This document shows positions 28,192 to 38,396 of a stretch of 64,000 bases of DNA, piece by piece. The notes below the pieces were generated by a model. It saw nothing but the letters and a program-made list of their open reading frames with translations. It did not search any database and had not been told where the DNA came from. Positions within the stretch are counted from its first letter, which is position 1. The number at the start of each line of letters is the position of its first letter. A program made the position numbers and the translations under genes. Origin of the DNA: Tenuifilaceae bacterium CYCD (GTDB lineage: Bacteria; Bacteroidota; Bacteroidia; Bacteroidales; Tenuifilaceae); contig AP027304.1 in the NCBI GenBank assembly GCA_036322835.1, positions 806,001 through 870,000 on the forward strand, read 5' to 3'.

Positions 28192-29433
28192 TTATTGTTT
28201 TTCATATACATAGAAATTCTTTACCTCCCATGTCCCCGCATATGCATCTTCAGCAGAACTAACATATTTTAAAGCAATTCGAACACCTGATTTTCCTGCA
28301 TACTCCTTAAGGTTAATCTTAACAGTGACAAAATTCCAATTTGTTCCTGACGGGAAATTAGTATCTGGAATTGAAAGTTCTGTCCAATTATCAGGATTTA
28401 TTGTAACACCATCAAAATTTGACGTAGAAACCCATACGCTTACCGATTTTTTTATTCCAACTAAGAAATCATTGCCGAAGTATCTGCCGGTGTGATCAAA
28501 AGTGAGGAAAGTAGAATCTCCCCGCTCAGAAAGATCCATGGCTGGGGATACCAACCAATCCTCGTTGGTATAATAAACTCCTGACACATAACCAGTGATC
28601 TTCATATAACCGTAAGTGTTCCATGCCCAAACCTCTGCACCCGAAACGCTCACAGCAACAAAATCACCAAGGTTTGAACTTAATCCTGTATTGGCATTTA
28701 ACCCTACAATTATGTCAGTATCAACAAAGTTCCATCCTCCATTAGCATATTTATATTTTGCAACCTGCGCGGTAATTGTTGTAAATGAAGCCCAAGTACT
28801 TCCATCGTAAACAAATACAAGTTTTTGCTCTGCAGTAGCACTGCCAGAATAATATTGGTATCTTATAAGCTTAACATCTCCCGACTTTGCATAAGGGTAT
28901 GTTATCTTTAGCCAGATAGGAATGTAAAAAGTTGGGCTAATGCTTGAAGAAAAGTTATCGTACTGACCGGGTTGCCCAGAAGCAGTTCCCATGGCATCGT
29001 AATCTGCAGTCACAAGTGTATATTTATTTGCAGTAGCAATTTTTACAGTATCATACTCCTCATAGTAATTATATGTGAGCAATAGCGATGCGCCATTGTC
29101 TGCATACTTGTATGTAGATATTGTATTCAATAATAATGAAGCCACAGTATCGGGTAGTTCTGTTTCAGAAAAATATTTATGAGCAGCAATGTTTATAGCT
29201 GCTGTAGAATCTGTTGCATTTTTGGCAGCATCAAGAGCCAGCGTGCTGATTTTGCCATAGTCACCGCTAGTTAGCGTATAGGCATAAGTTGGTGTATTAT
29301 AATAACTTGTTAGGCTATCTAGGGTGTGTTGATCGAATAGATCATTCACATCTTCACAACCCCCGAGCATTCCTGCTACAGCCAGAAATACTATAATGGC
29401 CATTCCAGCAAATGATTGAAATATCTTTTTCAT
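28192..29433 (-). CDS. Surface lipoprotein (DUF5017/choice-of-anchor type) paired with a TonB receptor
   Basis: 413 residues. The lipoprotein signal ends at C26 (AGMLGGCEDV) with acidic residues after the cysteine, the Bacteroidota surface-export type. The middle carries beta-rich tandem segments (YTLVTADYDAMG; VYDGSTWASF), and the C-terminal third resembles a DUF5017/choice-of-anchor J jelly roll (EDWLVSPAMDLSERGDSTFL; WEVKNFYVYE). It follows the TonB receptor gene by 14 bases, so it is likely an accessory that captures the receptor's substrate. The substrate is unknown. Confidence 0.78.
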   Translation of the reverse strand: MKKIFQSFAGMAIIVFLAVAGMLGGCEDVNDLFDQHTLDSLTSYYNTPTYAYTLTSGDYGKISTLALDAAKNATDSTAAINIAAHKYFSETELPDTVASLLLNTISTYKYADNGASLLLTYNYYEEYDTVKIATANKYTLVTADYDAMGTASGQPGQYDNFSSSISPTFYIPIWLKITYPYAKSGDVKLIRYQYYSGSATAEQKLVFVYDGSTWASFTTITAQVAKYKYANGGWNFVDTDIIVGLNANTGLSSNLGDFVAVSVSGAEVWAWNTYGYMKITGYVSGVYYTNEDWLVSPAMDLSERGDSTFLTFDHTGRYFGNDFLVGIKKSVSVWVSTSNFDGVTINPDNWTELSIPDTNFPSGTNWNFVTVKINLKEYAGKSGVRIALKYVSSAEDAYAGTWEVKNFYVYEKQ

Positions 29434-29447
29434 AGTAGTGTTAAGTT

Positions 29448-32132
29448 TTAGAATTTAATTTTTAAAGTAGCAGAATAGGTTCGTCCAAAACCATAGAATA
29501 CAGTGGCCTTGTCCCACGTATGAGCAGAACCATCATCCTGCGCATCTGCTATATACTCTGCATCAAATAGGTTTTGAATATTTCCTATAAAGGAAGCATC
29601 AAAATTACCAAGTTTGAAGCGATAGCTTAGGTTCAGATCAAATATTGTAGCATCAGGAATTCTCCAGGGTTGACCAAATGTCATATCGCCAGTACCGCTG
29701 GTAGCCGATGAAATGTTAAAGTTTGAATAGTTGCGACCATAGTAATTTCCATCCATTCCAACCTTAAATCCTTTCACAATCTCCAATTTAAAGCCAACAG
29801 CCGCAGTGGTTTGCGCAGAGTTTCCTACATGGATTCCTCCAATTTTACAATCAATCCTGTCGTGCTGTGCACTCCCTGGTACAATTGGATTTCCATCGCT
29901 ATCAACGGTGTTACCAGCGCTGTTAACAGCTTGTCCCTGTTGATTGTAAACATACCCAGACACATCTTTATCCCAGTTCCAATCTCCTAATGATATCATA
30001 CCGTTTAACTCAAGGTAACTGAATGGTTTTGCTACAAAGTCCAACTCAATACCTTTGTGTATTGCATTTACACCTTCGAGGTTGGCCAAATTACTAACAG
30101 GACTGTTAATGTTGGTAGAGCGAACCATTGTTTTATCAATCCACTTAGTCCTATAAAGATTTAAATTAGCGGTTAAATACTGCGAGTGAAAACCATACCC
30201 AAACTCTACAGAAAACGCTTTTTCGTTAACAGCATTTGGATTTTGTTTATTGCTTACTGTTGATTGAAGGAAGGCTCCTCCAGAGAAAAATGGTGCACGA
30301 GAAATATAGCCTATGTTTGCAAAAACATTATGGTAATCATTTAGGTTATAGTTAGCGCCACCCTTTGCACTCCATCCCAGAAAATTAATCTTGTCAGACT
30401 CCCTACTTCCTTTATCATAATAGAAACGGTCATAACGCCAATAGGTGGTATTTGATAATGATCCTGAAATAAACGCACTAAGGTTTTCAATTTTATTGTA
30501 TTCTGCCTGTGCAAAAACACCTTCATTCATCACATAGCCATCGTAATCGCGATAAACAACATCACCTACATATAATTTTTTAGTTGTGTAAGACTGATCG
30601 GACAACAAAGACCTAGTGGTAGGATCAATGAAGAATTGTCCACCATATAGGTCAACAATTTCATTAGTATGAATACCCTTGTAATAACGTAAATCAACAC
30701 CTCCATAAAAGTCGATCTGATCTGCAATCTGGGTGGAGTAGGTTGAAAGTAAACCGTACCATCTGTGAGAGTTTACACTTTTTGACATAACATACTTTGA
30801 GCCAGTTTCGCTAGCCGCATTTACATCGTAAATAGCACCATAATCAAAAGTTCCATCAAGAGATCGGAATGTTGTTGTAGGCGCACCATTTGAAGCTCCG
30901 TACCAATTCGAACGATCGTTAGAGTCATAGGTTTGACCACTATAACCAAAGCCATTACCAATAGAAACATAAAGAGCGGTAGACAAACTACTTGTAGGGC
31001 TAATTGTCCAAAAATGGTTTAACGAAATCTGTGGCTTATGATAAACATTGTATGCAGACACCTTACGTTGCCCATTCATATCGAAACCGTAGGATGCATT
31101 ATAACGGTATTTGAGGCGTTGCTTTTGCCATTCCGAAATCAACATTTTATCACTACTATTTCTCTGATTATGCCATTGCGGAGCGCCGAATGCAGTCAAA
31201 GAAATCTGATGAGCATCGTTAATTCTTTTTGAAATGTTTAGAAAATATGTATAAGACTCAAATTCGGTTCCCTGAACATATCCATTTCCAGATGATTTAG
31301 ACCCTAATAATGTAATTGCCCAATTATTCTCAGTTAATCCTGTAGAAACAGAAAATGCAACCTTACTAAAACCATCGCTACCTATTCCGTAAGAAACGGT
31401 TCCACCCTTTTGGGCATCAGTCGATCTTGTAACAATGTTAATTGAACCTCCCAATGATGGGGCTGCCACTTTTGATGCTCCTAAACCACGTTGAACCTGC
31501 ATTGAGCGGGTAACATCACTTAATCCTGCCCAGTTTGACCAATAAACACCGCCCCACTCCATATCATTTACAGGAACACCATTAATCATAACGGCTATAT
31601 TGGCCGATTCAAAACCACGAAGGTTTATACGAGAATCGCCAAATCCACCACCCTGCTTGGTTGCATAAACACCAGGTGTTGATTTTAGAATTTCAGGAAA
31701 CTCCTGTGTCCCTAACTTTTCTTCTATTTGAATAGGCTCAATTTTGGAAAGAGCCACTGGGGTTTTTCGTGCCACGGCCACGGAGGCAAAAACTTTTACC
31801 TCCTCAATTCCAATCTGATCAGGATCCAATAAAACCTTTCCTAAATCTAAAGTTTCACCATCCTTTACGGCAACATCCATCTCTTTATTAGCATAGCCAA
31901 CAAACTGGATAACAATAGTTTTTTTGCCAGCAGGAGCATTTAATGAAAAAGTACCAAAGGCATCGGTTGAAACCCCGACTGTTGTACCTTTTAGCAACAC
32001 CGTTGCGCCAATGAGTTTCTCATTGTTCCCTGCATCAACCACAACGCCCTTCACAATCCCTTGCGAAAAAGCTGTGCTAGCAACTACTACTAACACTGTA
32101 GTTAACAGAATTCTGTTAAAAAATTTAATCAT
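29448..32132 (-). CDS. TonB-dependent outer-membrane receptor
   Basis: 894 residues. Signal peptide to about residue 23 (VVVASTAFSQG), a carboxypeptidase-regulatory-like domain (VKGVVVDAGNNEKLIGATVL), a plug (DSRINLRGFESANIAVMING; GLGASKVAAPSLGGSINIV) and a 22-strand-type barrel ending FGRTYSATLKIKF, the expected aromatic terminus. It has no STN domain, unlike the receptor at the window start, so it should not signal to an anti-sigma factor. First gene of a unit with the surface lipoprotein. Confidence 0.92.
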   Translation of the reverse strand: MIKFFNRILLTTVLVVVASTAFSQGIVKGVVVDAGNNEKLIGATVLLKGTTVGVSTDAFGTFSLNAPAGKKTIVIQFVGYANKEMDVAVKDGETLDLGKVLLDPDQIGIEEVKVFASVAVARKTPVALSKIEPIQIEEKLGTQEFPEILKSTPGVYATKQGGGFGDSRINLRGFESANIAVMINGVPVNDMEWGGVYWSNWAGLSDVTRSMQVQRGLGASKVAAPSLGGSINIVTRSTDAQKGGTVSYGIGSDGFSKVAFSVSTGLTENNWAITLLGSKSSGNGYVQGTEFESYTYFLNISKRINDAHQISLTAFGAPQWHNQRNSSDKMLISEWQKQRLKYRYNASYGFDMNGQRKVSAYNVYHKPQISLNHFWTISPTSSLSTALYVSIGNGFGYSGQTYDSNDRSNWYGASNGAPTTTFRSLDGTFDYGAIYDVNAASETGSKYVMSKSVNSHRWYGLLSTYSTQIADQIDFYGGVDLRYYKGIHTNEIVDLYGGQFFIDPTTRSLLSDQSYTTKKLYVGDVVYRDYDGYVMNEGVFAQAEYNKIENLSAFISGSLSNTTYWRYDRFYYDKGSRESDKINFLGWSAKGGANYNLNDYHNVFANIGYISRAPFFSGGAFLQSTVSNKQNPNAVNEKAFSVEFGYGFHSQYLTANLNLYRTKWIDKTMVRSTNINSPVSNLANLEGVNAIHKGIELDFVAKPFSYLELNGMISLGDWNWDKDVSGYVYNQQGQAVNSAGNTVDSDGNPIVPGSAQHDRIDCKIGGIHVGNSAQTTAAVGFKLEIVKGFKVGMDGNYYGRNYSNFNISSATSGTGDMTFGQPWRIPDATIFDLNLSYRFKLGNFDASFIGNIQNLFDAEYIADAQDDGSAHTWDKATVFYGFGRTYSATLKIKF

Positions 32133-32274
32133 AGTTTACATTAGGTTAAGTTAAATATTCAAAATATAGATTAAGAGTTATCAAATTTCCGCTCCAAAAA
32201 TATAACACAAATTAACATTTAGTGCGTGGTCAATATTAACCTAAAGCTAAATATCCGCAATCGTTTGAAATTTG

Positions 32275-33516
32275 CTAAAGGCTAATTTTACTGGCAATCT
32301 GCATTAGAATTCGTTCAGTTGCCCCCACCCCCGAAAGTACAAACTTTTTCGAATTTGCACCCACATATAGCCTCTTTTGTTCGTCGTTTAGAAGTGAATT
32401 TAGAAAATCTGAGAGCTCTTTTGCGGAGTTTATAGAAAAAGCCGCTTTCTGCGCAATCAAATCCTTGGCTTCTTGGAATTTATAATAGTTAGGGCCAAAA
32501 ATTACAGGAAGTCCAAATGTGGCTGCCTCTAGCGTATTGTGTATTCCTACGCCAAAACCACCGCCAACGTATGCAATATGCCCATACCTATAGATTGAAG
32601 ACAACATTCCAATGGTGTCAATTATAAGCAACCTTGAACTTTTAGGGTCTTCATTTTCATGATTGGTGTAAAGAATCGATTTATACGGATAGCTTTGCTG
32701 TATTCCCTGAATGTGTTCTTGGGTAATTTCGTGCGGCACAATAATCAGCTTAACACTCTCCGGGGTTTGCTTAAAAAATTCAACAAGCAGCTCTTCATCC
32801 TTCGGCCATGTACTTCCTGCCACAATAATCGTTTCGCTACCACAGAACTGCTCAATAAAAGGGAAACTTTTTGCATCCTGCGCAACTTTTACAACCCGAT
32901 CGAACCGAGTATCACCGGCAACAGTAACATTGGTAATGCCTATGGATTTAAGAATATCGAGCGAGTGTTGGTTTTGGACAAAGAGATGATCAAAATTCTG
33001 CAGGAAGCGCCTATACCACTTACCGTAGGGTTTGAAGAAAACCTGACTCTCCCTAAAGTTTGCGGATATAACATACGTTGGGATTCCCTTTTTATTCAGG
33101 TACCGTAAGTAAAAATACCAAAACTCGTACTTAACAAAAATGGCAATTTTTGGATTAATTAAATCAATAAAAACTTTTGCATTTTTTCTTGTATCAATGG
33201 GAAGGTAGAATATATAATCGGCACCCTTATAGTCCTTTCTCACTTCATATCCTGATGGAGAAAAAAAAGTCAAAACTATTTTTAAATTTGGATATTTCTC
33301 CCTTGAGTTTTCAATTACTGGCCTTCCCTGTTCGAATTCTCCAAGAGAAGAACAATGCACCCAAATGGTTTGAACATTTGGATCAATAACGCTTTTGACT
33401 TTTTTTTGCCATTTCTTGCGGCCATTGAGCCATAACTGCGCTTTTTTATTTGAGATAGATGCTATATATACCAATAAAAGGTATATTCGAATGCCTAAGT
33501 TATACAGGAATACCAT
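32275..33516 (-). CDS. waaA: 3-deoxy-D-manno-octulosonic acid (Kdo) transferase
   Basis: Inner-membrane-associated transferase that adds Kdo from CMP-Kdo to lipid A precursor; 413 residues from the ATG at 33516 (a TTG three codons earlier is possible). An N-terminal hydrophobic anchor (LGIRIYLLLVYIAS) is followed by the acceptor domain with the catalytic glutamate in HCSSLGEFEQGRPVI, and the donor domain with GGGFGVGIHNTLEAATFGLP. It is separate from but in the same window as the lpx genes that supply its substrate. Confidence 0.95.
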   Translation of the reverse strand: MVFLYNLGIRIYLLLVYIASISNKKAQLWLNGRKKWQKKVKSVIDPNVQTIWVHCSSLGEFEQGRPVIENSREKYPNLKIVLTFFSPSGYEVRKDYKGADYIFYLPIDTRKNAKVFIDLINPKIAIFVKYEFWYFYLRYLNKKGIPTYVISANFRESQVFFKPYGKWYRRFLQNFDHLFVQNQHSLDILKSIGITNVTVAGDTRFDRVVKVAQDAKSFPFIEQFCGSETIIVAGSTWPKDEELLVEFFKQTPESVKLIIVPHEITQEHIQGIQQSYPYKSILYTNHENEDPKSSRLLIIDTIGMLSSIYRYGHIAYVGGGFGVGIHNTLEAATFGLPVIFGPNYYKFQEAKDLIAQKAAFSINSAKELSDFLNSLLNDEQKRLYVGANSKKFVLSGVGATERILMQIASKISL

Positions 33517-33693
33517 AGTGCTCAATTAGACCCCAAAGTTATTGCTTGATGTACAATTACGCAACTTTTTTAATCATTTAGTCAAAAATCACACTGAATC
33601 AAACCAAACATTTTAAGCCAAAGCGTGTTTGTAAATTCATTATATCGTCAATTTCATCTATTATTGCATTAAATATCTTATAAAAACCAGCAC

Positions 33694-34950
33694 ATGATCA
33701 ACACCAACAAGAAAAAAATTGTAAACGATCCTGTTCATGGATTTATCAACATAAACTACCCGCTGATATTCGACCTAATTGAGCATCCATATTTTCAAAG
33801 ATTGAGGAATATCAAACAGCTGGGATTAAGCCATTTGGTTTATCCTGGTGCAACGCATAGCCGCTTACAGCATGCATTGGGAGCCACGTATTTACTCGAC
33901 ATGGCCATTGATACGCTGAACTCTAAAGGGTATTACGTTAGCGACGAGGAGGCAGAGGCCGCATGTGCAGCAATCCTACTCCACGATATCGGGCATGGTC
34001 CTTTTTCGCATGCGTTGGAGTATAGCATAGCAAATGGTGTAAGCCATGAAACCATTAGCCGATGCTTTATGGAACGAATGAATCAGGAACTTTCGGGAAG
34101 GCTTGCGTTAGCAATACAGATATTTGACGATAAATACCCAAAGCGATTCCTGCATCAGTTAATATCCGGGCAACTCGATATGGATAGGATGGATTACCTC
34201 AAAAGGGACAGTTTTTTTTCCGGTGTAATTGAGGGTGCTATAGGATCCGATAGAATTATAAAAATGCTGAATGTTGTAAATGACGATTTGGTTGTAGAAG
34301 CGAAGGGGATTTACTCTATCGAAAAGTTTTTAATAGCCCGTAGGCTAATGTACTGGCAGGTTTACTTGCATAAAACAGTAGTTGCCGCAGAGCAAACCCT
34401 TATTAAAATGCTAAAAAGAGCCAAAGAATTGGCTACAAATAACATTGATATTTCAGCAACACCCTCTTTACTGTATTTCTTGCAGAATGATGTAACCAAT
34501 TATCAATTTGCAAATCCTAGTAGCGCCTTGGAAAATGATGCTCTCTATAACTTTTCACGGCTTGATGATTCGGATATTCTTGTCGCGGCTAAAATGTGGA
34601 TATGTCATAAGGATGCCGCTCTATCCAAACTGGCTCAAATGGTTACCAACCGCAAATTGCTTAGCGTTACTTTAAAAAGCAGCCCATTCGATATAAACTA
34701 CATGACCAAACTTCGTGAGCGGTTCAAAAAAGCAATGCCTGAACTATCGGATCTAAGCGATTACTTTGTATTTTCGAATTCTGTGAGCATTAAGGCGTAT
34801 CAACCCGGAAACGAATCAATCAAGATACTTTACAATAACGGTCAACTACTAGATATTGCAGAAGCATCGGACATGCTTAATGCCAAGGCTCTATCGAACG
34901 AGGTGAAAAATTATTTTGCATGTTACCCTAAAGAGTTAAGAGAAATGTAG
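33694..34950 (+). CDS. HD-domain phosphohydrolase
   Basis: 418 residues. The HD metal-binding motifs are THSRLQHALG near residue 52 and ILLHDIGHGPFSHALE near 93, with a further aspartate in GQLDMDRMDYL. This is the family related to dNTP triphosphohydrolases and YdhJ-type proteins; the substrate is unproven. In Bacteroidota it commonly precedes lpxD, as it does here (42 bases), but a separate promoter for lpxD lies between them. Confidence 0.9.
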   Translation: MINTNKKKIVNDPVHGFININYPLIFDLIEHPYFQRLRNIKQLGLSHLVYPGATHSRLQHALGATYLLDMAIDTLNSKGYYVSDEEAEAACAAILLHDIGHGPFSHALEYSIANGVSHETISRCFMERMNQELSGRLALAIQIFDDKYPKRFLHQLISGQLDMDRMDYLKRDSFFSGVIEGAIGSDRIIKMLNVVNDDLVVEAKGIYSIEKFLIARRLMYWQVYLHKTVVAAEQTLIKMLKRAKELATNNIDISATPSLLYFLQNDVTNYQFANPSSALENDALYNFSRLDDSDILVAAKMWICHKDAALSKLAQMVTNRKLLSVTLKSSPFDINYMTKLRERFKKAMPELSDLSDYFVFSNSVSIKAYQPGNESIKILYNNGQLLDIAEASDMLNAKALSNEVKNYFACYPKELREM

Positions 34951-34961
34951 ATATAAATATT

Positions 34962-34969
34962 TAGTTTTG
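34962..34969 (+). promoter_or_regulatory. Candidate -7 element of lpxD
   Basis: TAGTTTTG matches TAnnTTTG exactly, 23 bases before the lpxD ATG. The -33 element is not clear. Confidence 0.45.
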
Positions 34970-34992
34970 CACAAAATTAACATTAGCTTAAA

Positions 34993-36042
34993 ATGGAATT
35001 TACAGCACAAATTATTGCAGGATTTTTAGGCGGTACGGTTGAGGGTGACCCCAATACAAAAGTTCATACAATTGCCAAGATTGAAGAAGGATTCGCTGGT
35101 GCGCTATCATTTTTAGCAAATCCAAAGTATACCCCTTACATATATTCAACAGAATCATCGATTGTTTTAGTCAATAAAGACTTTGTTGCCGAACAGCCTG
35201 TTAAAGCCACTCTGGTTAAAGTTAACAATGCTTATGAGGCATTTGCTTCATTGTTAGATCTATATGCACAATCAAAACAATCAAAACAAGGAATTGAAGA
35301 ACTCTCGTTCATCCATAACACTGCAAAGCTAGGTGAAAATATTTACGTTGGGGCTTTCAGTTACATCTCCGAAAATGCAATCATAGGGAATAATGTAAAG
35401 ATATACCCTCAGGTTTTTGTTGGCGACAAGGTAAAAATTGGAGATAACACCGTTTTAAATCCCGGCGTAGTTATTTACGAGGAATGCGTAATAGGCAATA
35501 ATTGCATTGTTCATGCGGGTGCCATAATTGGAGCCGATGGGTTTGGATTTGCTTCGCAGGAAGACACCAACTACAAGAAAATCCCTCAGATTGGCAATGT
35601 AATCATTGAAGATTTTGTTGAAATAGGTGCCAATGCAACTGTTGATAGAGCAACAATGGGATCGACGATTCTTCGTAAAGGTGTAAAAATTGACGATCAT
35701 GTGCACATTGCGCACAACGTTGAAGTTGGAGAGAATACAGTTATGGCTGCGCAGGGTGGCGTTGCTGGATCAACAAAAATTGGTAAAAACTGTATGTTTG
35801 GTGGTCAGGTAGGGATTAGCCCCCACGTTAAAATTGCCAATGGCGTTAAGGTTGGTGCTCAGGCTGGAATATCGGGAGACATCAAAAAGGAAGGCGCAAT
35901 TCTGTTAGGTAGCCCAGCAAGTGAAATTGGAAAACAGCGCAGATCGATGGCCGTTTACAAAAATTTACCAGATATCGTTACCAAGATTAGCGAACTCGAA
36001 AAAGCCATTGAGGAGTTAAAGTATAAACTATCAAATAGTTAA
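34993..36042 (+). CDS. lpxD: UDP-3-O-acylglucosamine N-acyltransferase
   Basis: Third step of lipid A synthesis: N-acylation of UDP-3-O-acylglucosamine from acyl-ACP; 349 residues. The N-terminal uridine-binding domain (1-100) is followed by left-handed beta-helix hexapeptide repeats ([20 protein letters not shown] and onward), and the catalytic histidine lies in [15 protein letters not shown]-terminal helix ([17 protein letters not shown]) completes the trimer. It starts the lpxD-lpxC/fabZ-lpxA set, though a hairpin separates it from lpxC. Confidence 0.97.
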   Translation: MEFTAQIIAGFLGGTVEGDPNTKVHTIAKIEEGFAGALSFLANPKYTPYIYSTESSIVLVNKDFVAEQPVKATLVKVNNAYEAFASLLDLYAQSKQSKQGIEELSFIHNTAKLGENIYVGAFSYISENAIIGNNVKIYPQVFVGDKVKIGDNTVLNPGVVIYEECVIGNNCIVHAGAIIGADGFGFASQEDTNYKKIPQIGNVIIEDFVEIGANATVDRATMGSTILRKGVKIDDHVHIAHNVEVGENTVMAAQGGVAGSTKIGKNCMFGGQVGISPHVKIANGVKVGAQAGISGDIKKEGAILLGSPASEIGKQRRSMAVYKNLPDIVTKISELEKAIEELKYKLSNS

Positions 36043-36061
36043 TACTATCAAAAAAGAACAC

Positions 36062-36103
36062 AACGCCCGTTTAAATTTATTTTAGTAAATTTCGGGCGTT
36101 TTT
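36062..36103 (+). terminator. Hairpin between lpxD and lpxC/fabZ
   Basis: AACGCCCG and CGGGCGTT enclose a second inner pairing of AAATTTA with TAAATTT, followed by TTTTT. It should reduce read-through into lpxC/fabZ, so that gene probably has its own promoter or partial read-through. Confidence 0.75.
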
Positions 36104-36144
36104 CATATCAACTAAGTTGAAATATATTAATCCAAATATCTGTC

Positions 36145-37542
36145 ATGGCTGACAAACAAAGAACAATTAGTCAACCTGTAACCCTTTCGGGAAAAGGTTT
36201 ACACACCGGTGCAAACGTAGAAGTTTCCATCTATCCTGCAGAGGTTAATACAGGAGTTATTTTTCAGAGAACCGACCTCGAAGGACAACCGAAAATTGAA
36301 GCAACTGCTGATAATGTTGTTGACACATCAAGAGGAACTACCATTGCAACAAAAAACATAAAAATTAGCACCATCGAACACATGATGGCTGCCCTTTACG
36401 GCATGGGCATCGACAATGCCCTTGTAAAGGTTAATGGACCCGAAATGCCCATTATGAATGGAGGCTCAAAACTTTTTGTTGATGCAATTGCTAGCGTAGG
36501 AACCGTTGAACAGGGTGCTGAACGAAATTATTTCGTTATAAAAGAAAAAACTGTTTTCGTTGACGAAAAGAATAACATCGAAATTGTTGCTTATCCCGAC
36601 AATGGGTTTAGCATTGATGTTATGATTGACTATAACTCCAAAGTACTTGGGCATCAATTCGCAAAGTTGAAACAAATAGAAGACTTCCAGGCAGAAATTT
36701 CACCCTGCCGTACCTTCGTTTTTTTCCACGAACTCGAGATTCTTCTAAAAAATAATCTTATTAAGGGTGGAGATCTTGAGAATGCTATCGTAATCATGGA
36801 GCATGAGGTACCCCAGGAAGAACTCGATCGAATTGCTGATCTATTCAACAAACCTCACGTTAGAGTAAAACCCGAGGGAATCTTAAATAACCTTGACCTT
36901 CATTTTGACAATGAACCCGCTCGTCACAAATTACTTGATATGGTTGGGGATCTGTCGTTGGTTGGCCCAAGAATAAAGGGTAAGATTATTGCGATGCGCC
37001 CCGGACATTGGGCAAATACGGAATTTGCAAAAATGCTTCGTAAGCAATATAAAAAGGAATTACTAAAACCCGCAGCCCCTGATTACAATCCCAACCAAGC
37101 CCCTTTGATGGATATTAATCAGATACAAAAAATTCTCCCCCACCGTCCACCCTTCCTTCTGATTGATAAAATTATATCAATGGATGGGACATCGGTAGTT
37201 GGGATGAAGAACGTAACAATGAATGAAGCGTTCTTTGTTGGGCACTTCCCCGACGAGCCTGTTATGCCAGGTGTACTACAGGTAGAAGCGATGGCTCAGG
37301 TTGGCGGAATTCTTGTACTAAACACCGTTCCCGATCCAGAAAATTACTTAACATACTTCCTTAAGATAGACCAAGTTAGATTCAAGAAAAAAGTTGTACC
37401 CGGCGATACAATTCTATTCCGTTGCACACTCAACGAACCAATTCGCAGGGGTATTGCCAATATGACCGGACAAGCATTTGTTGGAGATCAATTGGTTATG
37501 GAAGGTGTTCTTATGGCTCAAATAACAAAAATGAAAGAATAA
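36145..37542 (+). CDS. lpxC/fabZ: Bifunctional UDP-3-O-acyl-GlcNAc deacetylase / 3-hydroxyacyl-ACP dehydratase
   Basis: Fused enzyme of 465 residues. The LpxC half (1 to about 300) commits UDP-acyl-GlcNAc to lipid A; zinc ligands are in IEHMMAAL and HKLLDMVGD, and it begins RTISQPVTLSGKGLHTG. The FabZ half (about 318-465) dehydrates 3-hydroxyacyl-ACP in fatty acid synthesis, with the hot-dog motif HRPPFLLIDKI and active site GHFPDEPVMPGVLQVEAMAQ. This fusion is characteristic of Bacteroidota. Its stop overlaps the lpxA start (TAATG). Confidence 0.97.
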   Translation: MADKQRTISQPVTLSGKGLHTGANVEVSIYPAEVNTGVIFQRTDLEGQPKIEATADNVVDTSRGTTIATKNIKISTIEHMMAALYGMGIDNALVKVNGPEMPIMNGGSKLFVDAIASVGTVEQGAERNYFVIKEKTVFVDEKNNIEIVAYPDNGFSIDVMIDYNSKVLGHQFAKLKQIEDFQAEISPCRTFVFFHELEILLKNNLIKGGDLENAIVIMEHEVPQEELDRIADLFNKPHVRVKPEGILNNLDLHFDNEPARHKLLDMVGDLSLVGPRIKGKIIAMRPGHWANTEFAKMLRKQYKKELLKPAAPDYNPNQAPLMDINQIQKILPHRPPFLLIDKIISMDGTSVVGMKNVTMNEAFFVGHFPDEPVMPGVLQVEAMAQVGGILVLNTVPDPENYLTYFLKIDQVRFKKKVVPGDTILFRCTLNEPIRRGIANMTGQAFVGDQLVMEGVLMAQITKMKE

Positions 37543-38345
37543 TGTCACATCAACTCGCATACATACATCCCGATGCCAAGATTGGTAAGGATGTTACAAT
37601 TAGCCCATTTGCATACATTGCTGGAAACGTAGTAATTGGCGATGGCACCTGGGTAGGCCCCAATACTACAATATTAGATGGAGCCCGAATTGGGAAAAAC
37701 TGTAGAATATTTCCCGGAGCAGTTATATCGGCAATTCCCCAAGACCTAAAATTCCGCGGCGAAGAAACTACTGCAGAAATTGGCGATAACACAACCATGC
37801 GCGAATGCGTTACAGTAAACAGGGGAACTGCCTCAAGGGGAAAAACTGTTATTGGTAATAATTGTCTTTTAATGGCATACGTTCATGTTGGCCACGATTG
37901 TATAATTGGCAACGATATCATTCTTGGCAATGGAACACAGCTTGCCGGCGAAGTTGAAGTGGACGATTGGGCTATTGTTAGCGCACACTCACTTGTTCAT
38001 CAGTTTGAACGAATTGGTGCACATGTTATGATTCAGGGTGGATCTAAAGTGAATAAGGACATTCCTCCATTCATAATAGCCGCTCGCGAACCTATTACCT
38101 TTGCAGGAATTAACATTATAGGACTCCGCCGCAGAGGCTACACTGCCCAACAAATAGGAGAAATCCAAGAAATTTACCGCATTCTTTTCAACAAAGGAAT
38201 GAATGTTAGCCAAGCTTTAAACTACATCACAGAAAATGTAGCACAATCAGCAGAACGCGATCTTATTGTTGATTTTATTAAGGCATCTAAACGCGGAATT
38301 GTACGAGAATACACCGGCTCTGATCCAAACGAGGGGCTAGATTAA
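37542..38345 (+). CDS. lpxA: UDP-N-acetylglucosamine O-acyltransferase
   Basis: First step of lipid A synthesis; 267 residues. Hexapeptide-repeat beta-helix (IHPDAKIGKDVTISPFAYIAG onward) with the catalytic histidine expected in AYVHVGHDCIIG and a helical C-terminus. The start ATG at 37542 shares one base with the lpxC/fabZ stop, so translation is coupled. A frame extension upstream to 37422 lies inside lpxC/fabZ and is not used. It shares its ACP substrates with FabZ. Confidence 0.97.
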   Translation: MSHQLAYIHPDAKIGKDVTISPFAYIAGNVVIGDGTWVGPNTTILDGARIGKNCRIFPGAVISAIPQDLKFRGEETTAEIGDNTTMRECVTVNRGTASRGKTVIGNNCLLMAYVHVGHDCIIGNDIILGNGTQLAGEVEVDDWAIVSAHSLVHQFERIGAHVMIQGGSKVNKDIPPFIIAAREPITFAGINIIGLRRRGYTAQQIGEIQEIYRILFNKGMNVSQALNYITENVAQSAERDLIVDFIKASKRGIVREYTGSDPNEGLD

Positions 38346-38348
38346 AAC

Positions 38349-38378
38349 AAAAAAGAGCTGCATTTGGCAGCTCTTTTC
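38349..38378. terminator. Bidirectional terminator between lpxA and the DUF4837 gene
   Basis: AAAAGAGCTGC and GGCAGCTCTTTT form an 11-bp stem around a short ATTT loop, with A and T tracts outside. The flanking genes converge on it. Confidence 0.88.
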
Positions 38379-38396
38379 ATTTCCATAAAAATTTAT

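Noticed and set aside
37422-37541. N-terminal extension of LpxA
   Set aside because: It lies wholly inside lpxC/fabZ; the ATG at 37542 gives a normal LpxA and the TAATG overlap.
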